A program made the translations under genes and the position numbers. A stretch of 64,000 nucleotides of DNA from Paramesorhizobium leguminum (lineage in GTDB: Bacteria; Pseudomonadota; Alphaproteobacteria; Rhizobiales; Rhizobiaceae): assembly GCF_003217235.1 (NCBI RefSeq), contig NZ_QJTF01000005.1:145842-209841 (forward strand), read 5' to 3'. Of this stretch, positions 37,214-45,919 are shown piece by piece (positions within the stretch are counted from its first letter, which is position 1; each line of letters opens with the position of its first letter). The notes below the pieces were generated by a model that saw only the letters and a program-made list of their open reading frames with translations, had not been told where the DNA came from and searched no databases.

Positions 37214-37822
37214 ATGGCCTCAAGCAGCAACCGCATTGCCTCGGTGGAACGGACGACCAAAGAAACCAGCATCGCCGTTTCGGTCGATCTGGATGGAACC
37301 GGCGCGTTCGACATCTCCACCGGGGTCGGCTTTTTCGACCATATGCTGGAGCAGCTTTCGCGCCATTCGCTCATCGATATGACGATCAAGGCCAAGGGCG
37401 ATCTGCATATCGATGATCATCATACTGTGGAAGACACCGGCATCGCCATCGGCCAGGCCATCTCGAAAGCGTTGGGCGAGCGACGCGGCATCATGCGCTA
37501 TGCTTCCATTGACCTCGCCATGGACGAAACCCTGACCCGCGCCGCGCTGGATGTCTCGGGCCGGCCTTTTCTCGTCTGGCAGGTGGAGTTTGGAGCGCCC
37601 AAGATAGGCGCGTTCGATACCGAGCTGGTGCGCGAGTTCTTCCAGGCGCTGGCGCAGAATGCCGGAATCACGCTGCATGTGACCAACCATTACGGCGCCA
37701 ACAATCACCATATAGCGGAGACCTGCTTCAAAGCCGTGGCGCGCGCGCTGCGCACCGCCATTGAAGCCGACCCGCGCCAGAAAGATGCGATCCCTTCCAC
37801 CAAGGGCACCTTGAAAGGTTGA
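37214..37822 (+). CDS. hisB: Imidazoleglycerol-phosphate dehydratase
   Basis: Mn-dependent dehydratase, step six of histidine synthesis. 202 residues, monofunctional (no HAD phosphatase half). The metal-binding motifs are [16 protein letters not shown] and [19 protein letters not shown] (in parts). ATG 37214 is preferred over 37208 because AAGGCGG lies at a good distance. Opens the operon hisB-DUF2628-hisH-hisA-hisF-hisE-coaA. Confidence 0.96.
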   Translation: MASSSNRIASVERTTKETSIAVSVDLDGTGAFDISTGVGFFDHMLEQLSRHSLIDMTIKAKGDLHIDDHHTVEDTGIAIGQAISKALGERRGIMRYASIDLAMDETLTRAALDVSGRPFLVWQVEFGAPKIGAFDTELVREFFQALAQNAGITLHVTNHYGANNHHIAETCFKAVARALRTAIEADPRQKDAIPSTKGTLKG

Positions 37823-37826
37823 TCCC

Positions 37827-38312
37827 ATGGCAAGCTTCGTCGTTATGCAGCCGCCACCGGAAGCAGGTGCGAACGCGGCGGAACGCACGGTTTTCGTTCG
37901 CGACGGCTTTTCGCTTCTCGCGCTGATTGTGCCCGTCCTTTGGCTTCTGTTTCATCGCCTCTGGTTCGAGGCAACCCTTATTCTGGCCGTATCGCTGGCG
38001 CTGGGGATGGCAGGCCAATATTGGAACATGCCCGGCACCGTGACTGTTTTGATGGTCCTCGTTTCGATATTGGTGGCGCTGGAAGGCAATAATTGGCGGT
38101 TGGCCGCATTGCGCCGCCGGGGCTACGCCGAAAAGGGCGTGATCGAGGCGGACGACCGGAGCGAGGCGGAAATCCGCTATTTCGCGGGCGGCGATTTAAG
38201 CGAAGAGCCATCCCCCCCAACGCCCGTTGCTCCCACACGCAAGAGACGCCCTGCCCGGTCCGCACCGTCTGGCGGAAGGGTCGGCCTTGTCGGCTACCCC
38301 GGAGAGAATTGA
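37827..38312 (+). CDS. DUF2628-domain membrane protein
   Basis: 161 residues with three hydrophobic segments (about 27-45 [17 protein letters not shown], 48-66, 70-88), then a basic cytosolic tail rich in Arg, Pro and Ser. Family DUF2628, function unknown. It sits between hisB and hisH, 4 bases after hisB, a conserved position in Rhizobiales, and is presumably co-transcribed. No link to histidine synthesis is evident from its sequence. Confidence 0.88.
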   Translation: MASFVVMQPPPEAGANAAERTVFVRDGFSLLALIVPVLWLLFHRLWFEATLILAVSLALGMAGQYWNMPGTVTVLMVLVSILVALEGNNWRLAALRRRGYAEKGVIEADDRSEAEIRYFAGGDLSEEPSPPTPVAPTRKRRPARSAPSGGRVGLVGYPGEN

Positions 38313-38317
38313 ACCCT

Positions 38318-38968
38318 ATGCGCGTCGCCATCATCGATTACGGGTCCGGCAACCTTCGCTCCGCCACCAAGGCGTTCGAGCGCGCCGCGCGCGAAAGCGG
38401 CATTGCGGCTGAGATAGAACTGACCGCCGATGCCGAGCGGGTGCGGACGGCGGATCGCATCGTCCTGCCGGGCGTCGGAGCCTATGCTGATTGCCGCCGC
38501 GGGCTCGGTGCCGTGCCGGGCATGACGGAAGCGGTCCACGAAGTCGCCATTGAAAAAGCCCGTCCCTTCCTCGGCATCTGCGTCGGCATGCAGCTCATGT
38601 CATCGCGCGGACTGGAAAAGACGATCACGCAAGGCTTCGGCTGGATCGCGGGCGATGTGCGCGAGATGACGCCGTCGGACCCATCGCTGAAGATCCCACA
38701 GATCGGCTGGAATACGATTCACGTGAAACATTCGCATCCCTTGTTCGAAGGCATCGAGACCGGACCGGACGGCCTGCACGCCTATTTCGTCCATTCCTAT
38801 ATGCTCGACGCTGCAAATCCCGGCGATGTGCTGGCGGTAACCGATTACGGTGGCCCGATCACCGCCGCCGTCGCGCGTGATAATATGGCGGGTACGCAGT
38901 TCCACCCCGAAAAGAGCCAGGCGCTCGGCCTCGCCCTCATCGCCAATTTTCTGAAGTGGAAGCCATGA
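38318..38968 (+). CDS. hisH: Imidazole glycerol phosphate synthase subunit HisH
   Basis: Glutaminase that supplies ammonia to HisF. 216 residues from ATG 38318 ([16 protein letters not shown]), with GGAGAGA upstream. The catalytic Cys ([11 protein letters not shown]) and His-x-Glu (TQFHPEKSQ) are present. The open frame upstream runs through DUF2628 in another frame and is ignored. A parS-like 14/16 site lies within it. Stop overlaps hisA start by 4 bases. Confidence 0.96.
   Translation: MRVAIIDYGSGNLRSATKAFERAARESGIAAEIELTADAERVRTADRIVLPGVGAYADCRRGLGAVPGMTEAVHEVAIEKARPFLGICVGMQLMSSRGLEKTITQGFGWIAGDVREMTPSDPSLKIPQIGWNTIHVKHSHPLFEGIETGPDGLHAYFVHSYMLDAANPGDVLAVTDYGGPITAAVARDNMAGTQFHPEKSQALGLALIANFLKWKP
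38715..38730. promoter_or_regulatory. parS-like site, 14/16, inside hisH
   Basis: CGATTCACGTGAAACA, two mismatches to the palindrome, same half pattern as the hemJ site. It encodes Thr-Ile-His-Val-Lys-His and lies about 13 kb right of the putative origin. Function unproven. Confidence 0.45.
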
Positions 38969-39696
38969 TCCTCTTTCCCGCCATCGATTTGAAGGACGGC
39001 CAATGCGTGCGCCTGAAACTGGGCGACATGGATAGCGCGACCGTCTACAACGCCGACCCCGCCGCGCAGGCGAAAGCCTTCGAGGATCAGGGCTTCGAAT
39101 GGCTGCATGTGGTTGATCTGAATGGCGCCTTCGCCGGTACAAGCGTCAATGGCGCCGCGGTGGAAGGGGTTCTGAAGGCAACGAAGAACCCGGTGCAGCT
39201 CGGCGGCGGCATCCGCACGCTGGAGCACATCGAAAGCTGGCTGGAAAAGGGATTGGCGCGCGTCATCCTCGGCACCGTCGCGGTGCGCGATCCGGCGCTG
39301 GTCATCGAGGCCTGCAAGAAATTTCCCGGCAAGGTCGCCGTCGGCATCGACGCCAAGGGCGGCAAGGTCGCGGTCGAGGGCTGGGCGGAAGCCTCCGAGC
39401 TCGGGGTTATCGAGCTGGCCAGGAAATTCGAAGGCGCGGGCGTGGCGGCGATCATCTACACCGATATCGACCGCGATGGCGTGCTGTCAGGCATCAATTG
39501 GGAAGCGACCCTGGCGCTCGCCGATGCCGTTTCCATCCCGGTCATCGCTTCGGGCGGCCTCGCCTCGATCGAGGATATAAGGCGTATGACCATGCCCGAT
39601 GCGCGAAAGCTTGAAGGCGCAATCTCCGGCCGTGCGCTTTATGACGGGCGGATCGATCCCAAGGAAGCGCTGGAAATCTTGAGGGAAGCGGCATGA
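38965..39696 (+). CDS. hisA: Phosphoribosylformimino-5-aminoimidazole carboxamide ribotide isomerase
   Basis: TIM-barrel isomerase, step four of histidine synthesis. 243 residues from ATG 38965 ([17 protein letters not shown]). The catalytic aspartates lie in FPAIDLKDG and IYTDIDRDG; phosphate-binding glycines in GGGIRTLEH and ASGGLAS. A GTG nine bases upstream is possible but less likely. Coupled on both sides. Confidence 0.97.
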   Translation: MILFPAIDLKDGQCVRLKLGDMDSATVYNADPAAQAKAFEDQGFEWLHVVDLNGAFAGTSVNGAAVEGVLKATKNPVQLGGGIRTLEHIESWLEKGLARVILGTVAVRDPALVIEACKKFPGKVAVGIDAKGGKVAVEGWAEASELGVIELARKFEGAGVAAIIYTDIDRDGVLSGINWEATLALADAVSIPVIASGGLASIEDIRRMTMPDARKLEGAISGRALYDGRIDPKEALEILREAA

Positions 39697-40478
39697 CTCT
39701 CAAAGCCCGCGTCATCCCCTGCCTCGATGTGAAAGACGGCCGCGTCGTCAAGGGTGTCAATTTCGTCGATCTGGTCGATGCCGGCGATCCGGTCGAAGCG
39801 GCGAAGGCCTATGATGCCGCCGGCGCGGATGAGCTCTGCTTTCTCGACATCACCGCCTCCGTCGATAATCGCGAAACGATTTTCGATGTGGTCGCCCGCA
39901 CTGCGGAACAGTGCTTCATGCCGCTGACGGTCGGTGGCGGTGTGCGCGCCGTCGCGGATATCCGCAAGCTGTTGCTCGCCGGCGCCGACAAGGTGTCCAT
40001 CAATACGGCGGCGGTAAAGAACCCGGAATTCGTCGCCGAGGCCGCCGACAAGTTCGGCAACCAGTGCATCGTGGTGGCAATCGACGCCAAGAAGGTGTCT
40101 GGATCCGGCGAGACCGACCGCTGGGAGATTTTCACCCATGGCGGACGCCAGGCGACGGGTATCAATGCCGTTGAATTCGCCCAAAGGGTGGTCGATCTCG
40201 GTGCGGGAGAAATCCTGCTCACCTCGATGGACCGCGACGGCACCAAGGCCGGCTACGATATCGCGCTGACACGGGCGGTTGCCGACGCCGTGCGCGCGCC
40301 CGTTATCGCTTCCGGCGGCGTCGGCGACCTCGACCATCTGGTGGCGGGCATTCGCGACGGCCATGCCACGGCGGTTCTAGCCGCATCGATTTTTCACTTC
40401 GGAACCTATACCATCAGCGAAGCGAAGCGCTATATGACGGAAGCGGGAATTCCCATGCGGCTCGACCCGGTCGCATGA
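39693..40478 (+). CDS. hisF: Imidazole glycerol phosphate synthase subunit HisF
   Basis: Cyclase subunit joined to HisH; forms IGP and AICAR. 261 residues, TIM-barrel with the catalytic Asp in [16 protein letters not shown] and [15 protein letters not shown], and phosphate loops VGGGVR and SGGVGDL. Start overlaps hisA stop by 4 bases. Confidence 0.97.
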   Translation: MTLKARVIPCLDVKDGRVVKGVNFVDLVDAGDPVEAAKAYDAAGADELCFLDITASVDNRETIFDVVARTAEQCFMPLTVGGGVRAVADIRKLLLAGADKVSINTAAVKNPEFVAEAADKFGNQCIVVAIDAKKVSGSGETDRWEIFTHGGRQATGINAVEFAQRVVDLGAGEILLTSMDRDGTKAGYDIALTRAVADAVRAPVIASGGVGDLDHLVAGIRDGHATAVLAASIFHFGTYTISEAKRYMTEAGIPMRLDPVA

Positions 40479-40515
40479 TCGATAGCTTGCGTTTCCAGCC
40501 CGCACGGGAGGACAG

Positions 40516-40839
40516 ATGACTGATTTCACCCTGAAGGATCTGGAGCGTATCGTGGCGGAGCGCGCCAGCGTCACGGACGGCTCATCCTATACGGCGAGCC
40601 TGATTGCCAAGGGCATCGGCAAAGCCAGCCAGAAGCTGGGCGAGGAAGCCGTCGAGACAGTGATATCAGCCGTGTCCGGTGACAAAGACGGCGTTGTCAA
40701 TGAAAGCGCCGACCTTCTCTATCATCTCATGGTCGTCTGGAAGATTTCCGGCATCGAACTTTCCACCGTTCTGACTGAACTGGAACGCCGTACCACGCAA
40801 TCCGGCCTCGCGGAAAAGGCCGGACGCACGGCGTCTTAG
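40516..40839 (+). CDS. hisE: Phosphoribosyl-ATP pyrophosphatase
   Basis: Removes pyrophosphate from PR-ATP, step two of histidine synthesis. 107 residues, all-alpha MazG-like fold; the metal-binding segment [13 protein letters not shown] and [14 protein letters not shown] are diagnostic. GGGAGGA upstream of the ATG. Monofunctional, without HisI. Confidence 0.96.
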   Translation: MTDFTLKDLERIVAERASVTDGSSYTASLIAKGIGKASQKLGEEAVETVISAVSGDKDGVVNESADLLYHLMVVWKISGIELSTVLTELERRTTQSGLAEKAGRTAS

Positions 40840-40853
40840 AGAGCGCGGCTCCC

Positions 40854-41822
40854 ATGTGGGAAACAATCGATCAGCTCAGCCCCAGCAAATATTCGCCCTA
40901 TCGCCTGTTTTCTGCGGATGAATGGGCGGAGTTCCGCGCCGACACGCCGCTGACTTTGACCGCCGAGGAGGTCAAGCGGCTGCGTTCGCTGGGCGACCCG
41001 ATCGATCTCGACGAGGTGCGGCGTATCTATCTCTCGCTATCGCGGTTGCTTTCAGCCCATGTCGAGGCGAGCCAGCTTCTATTCCGCCAGCGCCAGCAAT
41101 TCCTGAAGATGGACGATGCGGTGAAAACGCCGTTCATCATCGGCGTCGCCGGTTCGGTCGCGGTCGGCAAATCGACGACGGCACGTGTGCTGAAAGAGCT
41201 TCTCGCCCGCTGGCCATCCAGCCCCAAGGTCGATCTGGTGACGACCGACGGTTTCCTCTATCCCAATTCCGTCCTGCGCTCCCAGAACCTGATGGAGCGC
41301 AAGGGTTTTCCGGATAGTTACGATGTCGGCGCGGTGCTGCGCTTTCTCTCATCTATCAAGGCAGGCATGAGCAATGTCCGCGCGCCTGTTTATTCGCACC
41401 TGACCTATGATGTGGTGCCGGGCGAATATATCACCATCGACCGCCCGGATATCCTCATTTTCGAAGGCATCAACGTGCTTCAGGTGCGTGACCTGCCCGA
41501 GGATGGCAAGACGGTGCCGTTCGTTTCCGATTTCTTCGATTTTTCAATTTATATGGATGCGGAAACTGCTGAAATCCGCAAATGGTACATCGACCGCTTC
41601 ATGCGACTGCGCGAAACGGCCTTCCGTGACCCGCAATCCTTCTTCCACCGCTATTCCCAGCTTTCCGATGACGCGGCGCGCTCCATCGCCGAAGGATTGT
41701 GGAACAACATCAATCTGAAAAATTTGAAGGAAAACATCCTCCCCACCCGCCCGCGCGCCGATTTGATCCTGCGCAAGGGCGCCAATCATTTTGTCGAGGA
41801 AGTGGCGCTGCGGAAGATTTGA
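40854..41822 (+). CDS. coaA: Pantothenate kinase (type I)
   Basis: Phosphorylates pantothenate, the committed step of coenzyme A synthesis. 322 residues, P-loop [17 protein letters not shown], substrate-site DGFLYPN, and [14 protein letters not shown]. Last gene of the his-coaA operon, 14 bases after hisE. It is followed at once by a long palindrome. Confidence 0.96.
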   Translation: MWETIDQLSPSKYSPYRLFSADEWAEFRADTPLTLTAEEVKRLRSLGDPIDLDEVRRIYLSLSRLLSAHVEASQLLFRQRQQFLKMDDAVKTPFIIGVAGSVAVGKSTTARVLKELLARWPSSPKVDLVTTDGFLYPNSVLRSQNLMERKGFPDSYDVGAVLRFLSSIKAGMSNVRAPVYSHLTYDVVPGEYITIDRPDILIFEGINVLQVRDLPEDGKTVPFVSDFFDFSIYMDAETAEIRKWYIDRFMRLRETAFRDPQSFFHRYSQLSDDAARSIAEGLWNNINLKNLKENILPTRPRADLILRKGANHFVEEVALRKI

Positions 41823-41836
41823 GCTTATTTGAAGAC

Positions 41837-41977
41837 GCCAAGCGCCCTCGCCCTTCGAGGCTCGCTTCGCTCGCACCTCAGGATGAGGGCTACTGAAACG
41901 CCGACGCTCAAGTAGCCCTCATGGTGAGGCGCGATTGGAGCGAAGCGGAATGAGCTCGAACCACGAGGGCGCTTGGC
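41837..41977. repeat. 141-bp imperfect palindrome between coaA and alkB
   Basis: Left arm begins GCCAAGCGCCCTCG and right arm ends CGAGGGCGCTTGGC; the inner arms AGGATGAGGGCTACT / AGTAGCCCTCATGGT also pair. The centre is an ~18-base loop near 41895-41911. Short inserted stretches differ between the arms. Likely a dispersed rhizobial-type intergenic repeat; it may terminate the converging coaA and alkB transcripts. Confidence 0.8.
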
Positions 41978-41985
41978 TCCCGCAT

Positions 41986-42600
41986 CTAAACCTTCGTCAC
42001 CCGCCGCAAAGTCAAATTGATCCGCCCGCCATTTTTCAACAATGTCGAAGTCCCCGGATAAATCCGGTCGACGCCGTGAAAGGCAAGGCGCGCCTCGCCG
42101 CCGAGAACCACCACGTCGCCGCTTTTGAGCTTGAAGGATTGCGTCGGGTCGCCGCGCTTCGTACCGCCCACCCTGAAAAGGCAAGCATCGCCCAGCGAAA
42201 CCGAAACAACCGGCGCGGCGAATTCGCTTTCGTCGCTATCTTGATGCAGGCCCATCTTCGCCTTGTCCGAATAAAAATTGATGAGACAGGCCTCCGGCGG
42301 GTGCGGATACCCGGATACCTCGCGCCAAAGCGTCAGGAGTGTATCGGGGATTGCAGGCCATGGCTCGTCCGTCACCGGATGCGTCGGCTGATAGCGATAG
42401 CCGCGCTCCTTGTCCGTCACCCAGCCGAGCGAGCCGCAATTGGTCATGCGGACGCTCATTTCCTTGCCGGTCTTCGGCATGGCGGGAATGTAGAGCGGGG
42501 CATCGGCGACGATGGCGCGGATCGTCTCGACCAAGGCTTCCTGGTGACCACGGTCGAAATAATCGGGAAAATAGCGAAATCCGTTCGGCAAATCGGGCAT
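41986..42600 (-). CDS. alkB: AlkB-family 2-oxoglutarate/Fe(II) dioxygenase
   Basis: Repairs 1-methyladenine and 3-methylcytosine in DNA or RNA by oxidative demethylation. 204 residues from ATG 42600 (MPDLPNGFRYFPDYF). The iron ligands are His119 and Asp121 (LHQDSDE) with the distal HGVDRI, and the 2OG-binding Arg follows in GGRINLTLRR. The open frame upstream runs across arfB in a different frame. It follows arfB by 2 bases. Confidence 0.9.
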   Translation of the reverse strand: MPDLPNGFRYFPDYFDRGHQEALVETIRAIVADAPLYIPAMPKTGKEMSVRMTNCGSLGWVTDKERGYRYQPTHPVTDEPWPAIPDTLLTLWREVSGYPHPPEACLINFYSDKAKMGLHQDSDESEFAAPVVSVSLGDACLFRVGGTKRGDPTQSFKLKSGDVVVLGGEARLAFHGVDRIYPGTSTLLKNGGRINLTLRRVTKV

Positions 42601-42602
42601 GG

Positions 42603-43040
42603 CTAATCCCCCGTCACTCTGCCGCGCATCTTCTTGATGCCGGACCGGCCGGATTTCGCCTTGAGCCGCCGTTCCACCGCGCCTTTCGATGGCCTTGTCT
42701 TCTTGCGCGGCGGTGGCGGCGGTTCGGCGGCCTTGGCGATGAGCGCAATGAGACGCTCCCGCGCATCCTCGCGATTGCGCTCCTGCGTGCGGTGACGGCT
42801 GGCCTCGATGAGGATATCGCCCTCCTTGGTAGCCCGCTGTCCGGCAAGCGTGACGAGACGCTGGAACACCTCCTCCGGCAATCCCGCCTGCCCTGCCCTG
42901 AAACGCAATTGCACGGCGGTGGAAACCTTGTTGACATTCTGCCCGCCTGGACCGCCCGCGCGAATGAACGCCTCCTCGAGATCGTCCTCGTGGATGAAAA
43001 TGCGGGCATTGATGCGGATCAGGCGGCGATTCTCTTCCAT
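42603..43040 (-). CDS. arfB: Ribosome-rescue peptidyl-tRNA hydrolase ArfB (YaeJ)
   Basis: Rescues stalled ribosomes by hydrolysing peptidyl-tRNA without a stop codon. 145 residues from ATG 43040. The GGQ catalytic loop is in IRAGGPGGQNVNKVSTAV, and the basic tail that enters the mRNA channel is KKTRPSKGAVERRLKAKSGR. The frame extends 40 codons upstream through a repeat, so the internal Met is chosen. Probably transcribed with alkB. Confidence 0.92.
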   Translation of the reverse strand: MEENRRLIRINARIFIHEDDLEEAFIRAGGPGGQNVNKVSTAVQLRFRAGQAGLPEEVFQRLVTLAGQRATKEGDILIEASRHRTQERNREDARERLIALIAKAAEPPPPPRKKTRPSKGAVERRLKAKSGRSGIKKMRGRVTGD

Positions 43041-43074
43041 GGAGAGAATATAGCAAGAAAGCGGGCGATTGGCG

Positions 43075-43216
43075 CCCCTCCCTACCCCTTGCGGGAAGGG
43101 TGGCCCGAAGGGTCGGGTGGGGGTGGTGACGTTTACGCCACCGTCTCCAGCAAAGCGCATCCGTCATCACCCCCATCCGCCCGCTAACGCGGGCACCTTC
43201 CCCGCAAGGGGGAAGG
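43075..43216. repeat. Inverted repeat upstream of arfB
   Basis: About 50-bp arms: CCCTTGCGGGAAGGGTGGCC... GGTCGGGTGGGGGT on the left and the complementary ACCCCCATCCGCCCG... CCCCGCAAGGGGGAAGG on the right, with insertions and a ~45-base centre. It is a typical dispersed palindrome with C-rich arms, between arfB and pckA. Confidence 0.75.
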
Positions 43217-43228
43217 AGAGAGCCAGGC

Positions 43229-44839
43229 TTACTCGGCCGCGAGCGCCAGCCCGGGAGCGGCACCCCTTACCTCGCCATCGACGTGGCTTTCGAATTTCGC
43301 GAAATTGGCGATGAACATTCCAACGAGCTTTGCCGCTTGGACATCATAGGCCGCCTTGTCGGCCCAGGTGGAGCGTGGGTCGAGAATGGCGCTATCGACG
43401 CCGGGAACAGCCACCGGCACCGCGAAGCCGAAATTCGGATCTGTGCGGAACGCGGCGTTCTTCAAGGAGCCGTCGAGCGCCGCGGTCAAAAGCGCGCGCG
43501 TCGCCTTGATCGGCATCCGGCTGCCCGTGCCATAGGCGCCGCCCGTCCAGCCGGTATTGACCAGCCAGCAATCGACATTGTGCTCGGCGATGAGTTGGCG
43601 CAGCAGATTGCCGTATTCCGACGGATGGCGCGGCATGAAAGGCGCGCCGAAGCAGGTCGAGAAGGTCGCTTCCGGCTCGGTGACACCCTTTTCCGTTCCC
43701 GCCACCTTGGCGGTATAACCCGACAGAAAGTGATACATGGCCTGCGCCGGCGTCAGCCGGGCGATCGGCGGCAGCACGCCGAAGGCGTCCGCCGTCAGCA
43801 TGATGATGTTTTTGGGCTGCCCTGCCTTTCCCGTGGCGCTGGCATTGGGGATGAAATCGAGCGGATAGGCGCAGCGCGTGTTTTCGGTCAAGGAGCCATC
43901 ATTGAAATCCGGCACGCGGGCCGCGTCGAGCACGACATTTTCCAGGACCGTGCCGAAACGCTGCGTCGTGGCAAAGATTTCCGGTTCCGCTTCAGCCGAA
44001 AGCCGGATCGTCTTGGCGTAGCAGCCGCCCTCGAAGTTGAACACGCCATGCTCGCCCCAGCCATGCTCGTCGTCGCCGATCAGCGTGCGCTTGGGATCGG
44101 CGGAAAGCGTCGTCTTGCCGGTGCCGGACAGGCCGAAGAACACCGCCGTATCGCCATCGGGCCCCTGATTGGCGGAGCAATGCATCGGCATGACGCCCTT
44201 GGGCGGCAGGATGTAGTTGAGCGCGGTGAAGACGGATTTCTTCATTTCGCCGGCATAGGAAGTGCCGCCGATCAGAACGATCATGCGCGTCAAGTCGACC
44301 GCGATCACCGTTTCGCTGCGGCATCCGTGCCGTGCCGGATCGGCGCGGAAGGACGGCAGGTCGATGATGGTCATTTGCGGCACGAAGGAGGCAAGCGCGG
44401 CGGTATCCGGGCGGATCAGCAGATTGCGGATGAACAGCGAATGCCAGGCATATTCGGTGATGATTCGGGTTCTAAGGCTGTGATCCGCATCGGCCCCGCC
44501 GATCAGATCCTGCACGAAGAGTTCCCTGCTTTTGGCGTGCTCGATAAAATCGGCGTGGAGCATGTCGAAAGCCTCTGGGCTCATCGCCTTGTTGTTGTCC
44601 CACCAGACCTGGCTCTCGGTATTGGCGTCGCGTACGACGAACTTGTCCTTTGCCGACCGGCCCGTATGCTGCCCGGTGCGGGCGACAAGTGCGCCATGGG
44701 CGGTGAGTTCCGCCTCGCCTCGCCGGATTGATTCTTCATAGAGTTCAGCCGGTCCAAGATTGTAAAAGACTGCGGAGATGTCCTTCAGGCCTGAACTGTT
44801 TATCGAAGCGGCCGCATTGCGGATGCCGGTCTCTTTCAT
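43229..44839 (-). CDS. pckA: Phosphoenolpyruvate carboxykinase (ATP)
   Basis: Converts oxaloacetate to PEP, the entry step of gluconeogenesis. 536 residues from ATG 44839 ([20 protein letters not shown]), GGCGGAGAC upstream. The kinase signatures are [15 protein letters not shown] (P-loop) and [23 protein letters not shown] (metal/ATP site, in parts). It diverges from chvI, as in other Rhizobiales; ChvI/BvrR is known to influence pck in relatives. Two direct repeats lie 37-68 bases before its start. Confidence 0.96.
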   Translation of the reverse strand: MKETGIRNAAASINSSGLKDISAVFYNLGPAELYEESIRRGEAELTAHGALVARTGQHTGRSAKDKFVVRDANTESQVWWDNNKAMSPEAFDMLHADFIEHAKSRELFVQDLIGGADADHSLRTRIITEYAWHSLFIRNLLIRPDTAALASFVPQMTIIDLPSFRADPARHGCRSETVIAVDLTRMIVLIGGTSYAGEMKKSVFTALNYILPPKGVMPMHCSANQGPDGDTAVFFGLSGTGKTTLSADPKRTLIGDDEHGWGEHGVFNFEGGCYAKTIRLSAEAEPEIFATTQRFGTVLENVVLDAARVPDFNDGSLTENTRCAYPLDFIPNASATGKAGQPKNIIMLTADAFGVLPPIARLTPAQAMYHFLSGYTAKVAGTEKGVTEPEATFSTCFGAPFMPRHPSEYGNLLRQLIAEHNVDCWLVNTGWTGGAYGTGSRMPIKATRALLTAALDGSLKNAAFRTDPNFGFAVPVAVPGVDSAILDPRSTWADKAAYDVQAAKLVGMFIANFAKFESHVDGEVRGAAPGLALAAE

Positions 44840-45164
44840 TGTCTCTCCGCCATTCTGTCCAAAAAGGGTTGATAAAAGCCGCCTTGAGAAAACCAAAAGG
44901 CCGCCTTAAATTTTTTGACATCAGAAAAGGCAAATGATTTCAAATGAATAATCGATTTAAAAAAATTCAAAGACAATTAAATCGTTTAAAAATACGCGAT
45001 GAGGGTGGTTTTTGAAACAAACAACCAAGGCGAGTATTAGCTGCAAGATTTGTTTTCCGGGCGGAAAAAGTGCTATGCCACATTTTGTACCGAATTTGTC
45101 CTGCACAAGCGCGTTGGGTAAAATCGAAGTTTGCCGACTGGTTTGATGCTTAAGGAGAGGCGCC
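44840..45164. promoter_or_regulatory. Divergent promoter region of pckA and chvI
   Basis: 325 bases, AT-rich relative to the coding regions. Near pckA it has direct repeats AAGCCGCCTT (44876-44885) and AGGCCGCCTT (44898-44907), starts 22 bp apart, i.e. two helical turns. An OmpR-class regulator such as the neighbouring ChvI could bind such repeats. Near chvI a strong AAGGAGAGG ribosome site precedes the ATG. No gene is seen. Confidence 0.55.
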
Positions 45165-45887
45165 ATGAGGGAGATACCAGCAATGCAGACGATTGCGCTC
45201 GTTGATGACGATCGCAACATTCTGACCTCGGTTTCCATTGCGCTGGAATCGGAAGGCTATCGGGTCGAAACCTATACGGATGGGGCATCCGCTCTCGACG
45301 GTCTGGCGGCGCGTCCGCCCAATCTGGCGATTTTCGATATCAAGATGCCGCGCATGGATGGCATGGAACTTCTGCGCCGCCTGCGCCAGAAGTCGGATCT
45401 TCCCGTCATTTTTCTGACCTCCAAGGACGACGAGATCGACGAGCTTTTCGGGCTGAAGATGGGCGCGGACGATTTCATCACCAAGCCGTTCTCGCAACGC
45501 TTGCTGGTCGAGCGCGTCAAGGCGGTGCTTCGCCGCGTCGCCGCGCGCGATGGCACGGGCGTGAAACCGGTCGGCCAGCAGGCAAAATCGCTGGAGCGCG
45601 GCCAGCTTGTCATGGATCAGGAGCGTCACACCTGCACCTGGAAGGGCGAGCCGGTGACGCTGACCGTCACCGAGTTCCTCATCCTCCATTCCCTGGCACA
45701 GCGCCCGGGCGTGGTGAAAAGCCGTGACGCGCTGATGGATGCGGCTTATGATGAGCAAGTATATGTTGATGATCGGACCATCGATAGCCATATCAAGCGT
45801 CTGCGCAAGAAGTTCAAGTCGGTTGATGACAGCTTCGAGATGATCGAGACGCTCTATGGAGTAGGCTATCGCTTCCGCGAGGCGTGA
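45165..45887 (+). CDS. chvI: Two-component response regulator ChvI/BvrR
   Basis: OmpR-class regulator of envelope, acid response and intracellular survival. 240 residues. The receiver domain has DDD and the phospho-Asp in [15 protein letters not shown], the conserved Thr/Lys in LTSKDDE and ITKPFSQ. The winged-helix domain ends [19 protein letters not shown] 45165 has a strong ribosome site; M7 at 45183 is an alternative. First gene of chvI-chvG-hprK and the PTS genes; in Brucella BvrR controls Omp25/Omp22 porins. Confidence 0.96.
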   Translation: MREIPAMQTIALVDDDRNILTSVSIALESEGYRVETYTDGASALDGLAARPPNLAIFDIKMPRMDGMELLRRLRQKSDLPVIFLTSKDDEIDELFGLKMGADDFITKPFSQRLLVERVKAVLRRVAARDGTGVKPVGQQAKSLERGQLVMDQERHTCTWKGEPVTLTVTEFLILHSLAQRPGVVKSRDALMDAAYDEQVYVDDRTIDSHIKRLRKKFKSVDDSFEMIETLYGVGYRFREA

Positions 45888-45919
45888 TCGTCTTTTCGCA
45901 AAGCGGGGGCTGAACGAGA

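Noticed and set aside
43283..44731. 482-codon plus-strand frame opposite pckA
   Set aside because: Antisense to a complete pckA; composition rich in Arg/Gly/His as expected from a complementary frame.
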